Below are positions 58,222-64,000 of a DNA stretch of 64,000 bases, piece after piece. A program made the translations under genes and the position numbers. The DNA comes from Amia ocellicauda (Eukaryota > Chordata > Actinopteri > Amiiformes > Amiidae): NCBI RefSeq assembly GCF_036373705.1, contig NC_089855.1, positions 4,440,501 through 4,504,500 of the forward strand. Direction: 5' to 3'. The notes under the pieces are model-generated. The model ran no database searches. It was not told the DNA's origin and was given only the letters and a program-made list of their open reading frames with translations. Numbering within the stretch: the first letter of the stretch is position 1; each line of letters begins with the position of its first letter.

Positions 58222-58379
58222 TATATGAGCTAATATTAGGATACATACCTACCTATCTAACATAATAATATATTTTCTGATCATACTGCATATCATAATA
58301 TTGTATTTGAATATGATTATTTAAGATTGTATATAAGGAAATAATTGGCCTGCTTACAGAAGCTAGATTATTGTAGAAA

Positions 58380-58665
58380 TAGCATTATTCCATCCATCGT
58401 GGGGAAGTTGGAGCCAATCCCGGCATAGGGCACAAGGCAGGAATACACCGAGGACAGGACACCAGTCCATCACTGGACAACACTCACAGACAGACACAGC
58501 ACAATTTAGTGAGACCAATCAACCTAACCTGCATGTCTTGGACAGTGGGAGGAAACCAGAGTGCCTGGAGAAAACCCACACGAACACAGGGAGAACATGC
58601 AAACTCCTCACAGACAGGTCCCCCCAAGCTGGGACTTGAACCCGGAACCATGGAGCTGTGAGGCA
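58380..58665. repeat. Dispersed fish repeat
   Basis: Landmarks such as GGAGAACATGCAAACTCC and GGACTTGAACCCGGAACC mark a repeat that is very common in fish genomes. I cannot assign its class from sequence alone. It ends in an ATT microsatellite (58666-58688). Confidence 0.55.
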
Positions 58666-58889
58666 ATATTATTATTATTATTATTATTCCCTCATTGAGA
58701 GAGGGAAAAACACACTTCCTATGTGAGCCTAATATGCTTCGGAGAGCTATAGATCTGTGCCACAAGACCAAATACAAGAAGACTGTGTATAGACAGAGGT
58801 GCACATGGGGGATGGGGACTCGCTGGCCCAGCCTGTCTCCCACAATTCCCAGCTCCTGAATAATGTGGGCACAACCTGTAGCACCAAAG

Positions 58890-58897
58890 TCGACCAG

Positions 58898-58964
<67 letters not shown>

Positions 58965-59040
58965 TCTTAGCAGATGCCCTTATCCAGGGCGACTTACAGC
59001 AAAAGTGCAATACAAAGTGCAATATAGATATAGTGTTAAT
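58890..59040 (-). mobile_element. L2-clade LINE 3' tail, antisense, with ATT microsatellite
   Basis: The 58899-58962 (ATT)n tract is followed by AGCAGATGCCCTTATCCAGG and CGACTTACAGC, the reverse complement of the fish L2 3' tail. Confidence 0.7.
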
Positions 59041-59269
59041 ACACTATATCTTCTACTTCTGAGCGTGAAGGACAGGACAGTGTTTATCAGCCTCCTTCTC
59101 AGGCTTGAGGAGGAGAGACTGGGATATTCTTGTTTCATTTTAATGAGGATTAATACAAGTCCAATGTTGTAGAATAGAGACTTGGACTAATTTAGCACTT
59201 TTATAGGCTCTTAGACTTAATGCACAGAGATTTTTTTTTCCATCCTTTTTTTCATCCTGTTAGATATAT

Positions 59270-60550
59270 TTTTAAATAGATATTTTTTTACAGTTGATAT
59301 ATGCGAGGCCCTATCCCTTGGTATAACATGAGGTGGCATAGTTGGGTTTTTATTTGTGCTGTTATAGCAAAGTGACAAGCATAGTTAACAAATACCACAT
59401 GGATCATTATCTTAACATGTTAAATTACATTGTTGGGTGAGTTTTCCTCGCTCCAGGGGCTGTCAGGTAATCGGCAAAAAAGTGTTTTACTTCACTTGTA
59501 CTGTGTAGGACAACAGACAGCAGCACAAATGGGAGGACTGACTTAATATCTGAACACTAATTGAAACAGGAAGCACAAATAAGGGCAGGTGGAGAGAAAG
59601 ATGCTTAATTCACTGACCCAGCTGTGGAGTCTGAGACAACCGGCGCATTTCAAATACCCAAAAGCACCTCTGTATCCTTTGGTGGTCTGTCTTTTTAACA
59701 CTCCATGAACTCATCAATTAGGGAAATGGAAATGATCCAAAAAGTGACACATTGTTTCACTCATCTGATCTGTGTGATCCAGTTTGTAACCAAAGTATGA
59801 AATGTTAATTTTTATAATTGAAATGTAATTTTTGTAATCATTTTTGTAATCAAATTAAAGTTAAGGTTCATTTATTAATCCCCATTGATCTTTTTTTATT
59901 CTAGTAATTCTAGTAGTTGTTTTAGTAAACATCTGAAAAGGCCCCTACAGTCTACATTTTCTGCCCCTCATCCCACACTCCCCTGCAGTCCCGTTCCTGC
60001 TCTGATTATCTGCTAATCTGCTAATTTGTCAGTTGAAACTGGCAGGGTAGACACCTGAATTTTTAGTTTTTCCTGTCAGGGTAAAGTTACTGTGAGTGAT
60101 AGTTACGGTTTCAATGACCTGAAAGTCCTCTGGTGTGGGCTGGTCATAATCCTGTTAAACTGTAGATAAAGGTATAACTTCTTTATCTGAGATAGATGCT
60201 GTCAAAGATGCAACGATTCCTCATTGTTGTTTATGTGTTGTGTAAGTGATTTAATGTGTTTGTTTATTTTGTTTTTTTAATGATATCCATCAAAATATAA
60301 GTTATTACATCATAATCATACATTTTGTAAGTTGCCTGGATAAGGGTCTCTGTTAATAAATAAATAAATAAATACATAAATAATAATAATCAGTCTATTA
60401 TATCTATTATCTATTTCAGTCTACTTCAGTCTAGTCAAACTAGTTGATTGGCAGTAGTTTATAATCTGTCAGTGTAGCTCTGAAACATATAGATTTCAAA
60501 GGCTCTTCTAAATATATTTTTTAAATCACACTTAAACTCTCTTTCAGGTG
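59270..60550 (+). repeat. Second copy of the activating-receptor 5' region
   Basis: It matches 29940-31205 across promoter, leader exon and first intron, ending exactly at the V-exon acceptor. The V exon itself is not present downstream. Confidence 0.85.
60208..60241 (+). pseudogene. Orphan leader exon of a V-receptor paralogue
   Basis: It encodes MQRFLIVVYVL with an intact GTAAGT donor and differs from 30832-30865 by one replacement (Gln to Arg). The acceptor at 60546-60547 is kept but is followed by unrelated sequence. Homology to the locus resumes at about 63698, equivalent to 34139, so the V, membrane and first tail exons are missing; the last two tail exons would lie past the window end. 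The locus is probably dead, unless the leader is spliced to something else. Confidence 0.75.
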
Positions 60551-62396
60551 AAATATTTCATATGGCATATGCGTGCCTCCTGGCTCAGGCACATCTCCTG
60601 GTCTGTCTCACGGCTAGACGTGCACTGCTCAGTCTCGCACGGTCTTGCAGCTTCCTTTATTCTGCATCTCTCCCACAGCCAGGTCCCTGCACCCAGCTGG
60701 CTCACAGTCCTCGTCTCTTGTCCACGTCTCAGGTAATAATGAAGCACCCCTTCTCTCTGCACCACACCCCATTAAAGCACTCAGGGGTGGATAATTAGTC
60801 CTGGAGAGCAGGTGGAAATGGGGAATTGGCGTGGGAATGCAGGTGACATACCTCATTGTCCAAGTGGGTGTCCTGTCAGTCCAGAAGCTCACAAAAACGT
60901 ATGCCACACAATAAAGATAGTGAATATAAAGTTAAAACAAGGAAAATACATCAAAACAATAGAAACCATAATAACACAACCAATAAATCAATATAAATAA
61001 TAATTAGTGATAATCAATTAAACAGTGATACACAGTGATACATTATATAAGTGAGCCTCTGTCATGTCTGTGACAAGAGTTTGCCTTAGGGCTGTGTTTT
61101 ATTACAGAGACAGAACTTGTTCCGCACCCTCCCCACATAGGACGTAAGGATCTCAGCACACCAACAGGACACGAGGTTCAATCAATGCATAGTTTATTAC
61201 GAAGAGGCAGATCCATAAAAAGACAAACAATACAATAAATAGAGGGACACTAACTAAAATCCATTTAAAACGCCTTACTGGCCCGGGCCATAACTATAAA
61301 ACCCATACCCTAAACTAAACAAATATGGAAAAGAAAATATAACAAACCTAACTAAAATCCCTATAATAAGCTAAAACTATCCCCTCAGTCATAGGTAAGC
61401 ATGATATTGGGGCTCTGTGGGATTTCCTCTCCGCAAGCCGATTACCTCCTTACCTCGTCTGTTATCTTGTCCAGATATCACCCAACCAGACAGCTCTCCA
61501 TCTGATGCCGTGATCTAAGGGGCAGGAACAAAATCTGCAAAATTCACAGTCCTCGGGAGGCAGCAGAGAGAAACTACGGAGGCACTGGTGGCGATGGCTC
61601 TCCCCTTATACTCCAGTCCAAGGACTTCTTCCACCAAGTGTCAGGGATTGCCATCTTCTGACCACGGGTTCACTGTCCTTGCCAGCCATTCTCCACCCAC
61701 ACCAGGAATTGCCGTCATCTGGTCACGGATGTGACATCCCCTATGCCAGGGAAAACCATCTTCGCCACCACTACCACATGCCGTCACCTCCCATCTCATC
61801 AGAGTCCCATGCATCGCTTCTGCTCCTTCGCCGTGGCTCCAGTCTACTCCATGGCGCAACCTTACTGCCCACTGGAGGCGATGGGTCTGCAGGTGCAGAG
61901 GGCAGAGGCAATGCGACCCCGGGGTATGTGACTCTTTCCCCTGGCCGTCCGGGACACCTGAGGGGATGGTCAGGGATTTGGGAGCCCTGGGGCTACCACA
62001 AGCTTCCACGTGGACAGTCAGGGCAGACACCCACCTTTGCTCTCCTGTCTTCCATCCACTCGGCCCCCGGGCGGGGCACCTGGTCACTCGCCTCATGCGC
62101 TGCCCAGTCCCATCTACTGCCCAGAGAGAGCCACCACCTCCCACTGCACCATTGCGCAACTGCTGCGCATTTCTGGTCTCGCTGTTCCCTTCTGTGCTCT
62201 CATCTCTTTGTCTGCTCTCCAGTCTGCCTCCTTCTCTGCTGGACCAACCAGCCTTTATCCACCTGGGGGTCAGTGCGGTTGAAGAGTTCCAGAGACTGTG
62301 TGTGGTATGTCCCAAAGGAGTGCAAGTGATTGGCTGGGTAGTAAAGCAATGATAAACACACACATGCAAATAATAAAGAAATAAGGAAACAATATA
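60551..62396. other. Replacement sequence inside the second receptor locus, unclassified
   Basis: Long open frames on both strands at 61641-62399 arise from a C/G-rich, stop-poor stretch and show no domain. 61060-61430 resembles retroelement flank (CAATGCATAGTTTATTACG). No ends were found. Confidence 0.4.
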
Positions 62397-63610
62397 CACT
62401 CACCTAAAGGATTATTAGGAACACCATACTAATACTGTGTTTGACCCCCTTTCGCCATCAGAACTGCCTTAATTCTACGTGGCATTGATTCAACAAGGTG
62501 CTGAAAGCATTCTTTAGAAATGTTGGCCCATATTGATAGGATAGCATCTTGCAGTTGATGGAGATTTGTGGGATGCACATCCAGGGCACGAAGCTCCCGT
62601 TCCACCACATCCCAAAGATGCTCTATTGGGTTGAGATCTGGTGACTGTGGGGGCCAGTTTAGTACAGTGAACTCATTGTCATGTTCAAGAAACCAATTTG
62701 AAATGATTCGACCTTTGTGACATGGTGCATTATCCTGCTGGAAGTAGCCATCAGAGGATGGGTACATGGTGGTCATAAAGCGATGGACATGGTCAGAAAC
62801 AATGCTCAGGTAGGCCGTGGCATTTAAACGATGCCCAATTGGCACTAAGGGGCCTAAAGTGTGCCAAGAAAACATCCCCCACACCATTACACCACCACCA
62901 GCAGCCTGCACAGTGGTAACAAGGCATGATGGATCCATGTTCTCATTCTGTTTACGCCAAATTCTGACTCTGAATGTCTCAACAGAAATCGAGACTCATC
63001 AGACCAGGCAACATTTTTCCAGTCTTCAACTGTCCAATGTTGGTGAGCTTGTGCAAATTGTAGCCTCTTTTTCCTATTTGTAGTGGAGATGAGTGGTACC
63101 CGGTGGGGTCTTCTGCTGTTGTAGCCCATCCGCCTCAAGGTTGTACATGTTGTGGCTTCACAAATGCTTTGCTGCATACCTCGGTTGTAACGAGTGGTTA
63201 TTTCAGTCAAAGTGATTCAAGCTGATAGAAGAGCAAGTCGGCCCATTCTCCTCTGACCTCTAGCATCAACAAGGCATTTTCGCCCACAGGACTGCCGCAT
63301 ACTGGATGTTTTTCCCTTTTCACACCATTCTTTGTAAACCCTAGAAATGGTTGTGCGTGAAAATCCCAGTAACTGAGCAGATTGTGAAATACTCAGACCG
63401 GCCCGTCTGGCACCAACAACCATGCCACGCTCAAAATTGCTTAAATCACCTTTCTTTCCCATTCAGACATTCAGTTTGGAGTTCAGGAGATTGTCTTGAC
63501 CAGGACCACACCCCTAAATGCATTGAAGCAACTGCCATGTGATTGGTTGGTTAGATAATTGCATTAATGAGAAATTGAACAGGTGTTCCTAATAATCCTT
63601 TAGGTGAGTG
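62397..63610 (-). mobile_element. DD36E Tc1/mariner transposon, second copy, broken
   Basis: Ends CACTCACCTAAAGG are inverted, with TA flanks at 62395-62396 and 63611-63612, length 1214. It is very similar to 40698-41918. The transposase is interrupted (see next entry). Confidence 0.93.
62429..63462 (-). pseudogene. DD36E transposase with 7-bp deletion and 24-bp micro-inversion
   Basis: Relative to 40730-41770 there are two lesions. A 7-base deletion near 62973 shifts the frame within the SDGRVRI region. The 24 bases at 63213-63236 are the exact reverse complement of 41521-41544. On the coding strand this inversion yields GRLALLSA and a stop. The catalytic motifs downstream (QQDNAPCH, NPIEHLWD) remain legible in the last 169 codons. 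Confidence 0.92.
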
Positions 63611-63697
63611 TATATAAGAAAGTGAACAATTGAAAATTACAGAAATAATAAAATAGTGAAAAACCCAGCTGTCACCATCTGTGACAATAATAATAAA

Positions 63698-64000
63698 TAA
63701 TGTTTCCCCTCCGTGGACTTTGACAGTTGTACAACTCCAATTCTCCATTGAAAGACACTACTGGTTCCAGTGCTGCATTGACAGAAATGGACAGCAACAG
63801 ACAGCTTCAGGCATGCGCACAGGTGCCCCCCGGACCACACTTCGGTGGATTCCCACCCCAGACCGCACTTAACACAGGGTGAACACAGGGTGCCCTTTTT
63901 CTGACTTGAGCCCATGCCCCCCACAATGTCTGTGCACGCCATTGGATTTCTTTAACGTACCTTTGGACTATTCAAACCAGAGTATATTAACCTACTAGAT
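63698..64000 (+). repeat. Second copy of the activating-receptor 3' intron region
   Basis: It matches 34139-34300 (CCCCTCCGTGGACTTTGA, then CAGTGCTGCATTG, then TATTAACCTACTAGAT) with about 140 inserted bases at roughly 63805-63950. The equivalent of the tail exon at 34461 would lie about 160 bases past the window end. Confidence 0.85.

Noticed and set aside
58799-59062. 87-codon frame with a long tyrosine run
   Set aside because: It is the translation of an ATT microsatellite at an L2 tail.
61641-62399. Overlapping 216- and 252-codon frames on opposite strands
   Set aside because: Both strands are open because the stretch is GC-rich and stop-poor; no domain or splice pattern was found and the sequence lies in repeat-like filler.

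Overview
This is a vertebrate nuclear window, most likely from a ray-finned fish. The evidence is GT-AG split immunoglobulin-superfamily exons, many fish-type Tc1/mariner, hAT, Ty3/gypsy and non-LTR elements, and long AT-rich non-coding stretches. The CR1-type 3' ends and overall texture would suit a non-teleost such as bowfin, gar or sturgeon, but that is a guess. Every multi-exon gene model here was assembled by eye from splice sites, intron phase and reading frame; none has transcript support.

Layout. (1) 1-6.6 kb: a truncated duplication unit with an internally deleted Tc1, then an antisense non-LTR element split by a 2.8 kb hAT that has an 8-bp target duplication. (2) 7.4-9.2 kb: a small three-exon gene for an 85-residue protein that is essentially one helix-turn-helix resembling a Tc1/mariner transposase N-terminus, with a perfect CRE 42 bp upstream of its ATG. 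(3) 9.65-27.6 kb: two tandem units about 11.5-11.8 kb apart. Each carries a minus-strand V-domain receptor gene (first a pseudogene, second intact with two ITIM-type motifs); between them lies a plus-strand B7 (CD80/ICOSLG-like) gene. (4) 28.4-29.9 kb: an antisense CR1/L2-like element. (5) 30.8-34.7 kb: a plus-strand V-domain receptor with a different leader, membrane segment and tail; the tail carries an ITAM-like tyrosine pair. (6) 35-58 kb: almost entirely transposon debris, including an apparently intact DD36E Tc1/mariner transposase, a nearly intact Tc1 with a 41-bp perfect hairpin at its promoter, L2 copies, two decayed gypsy elements and three hAT remnants, one split by a MITE. (7) 59.3-64 kb: a decayed second copy of the 30-34 kb receptor locus that keeps its leader exon, but whose V and membrane exons are replaced by other sequence including a second, broken DD36E copy.

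Taken together, the host genes look like an innate or co-stimulatory immune receptor cluster: related single-V receptors with opposite predicted signalling (inhibitory and activating) on opposite strands, next to a B7 ligand. The V domains end in a germline-joined J-like strand (FGNGT), as in NITR or CD8-type molecules. The cluster shows tandem duplication, exon-restricted sequence identity suggestive of gene conversion, exon duplication, and pseudogenisation by short-homology deletions.
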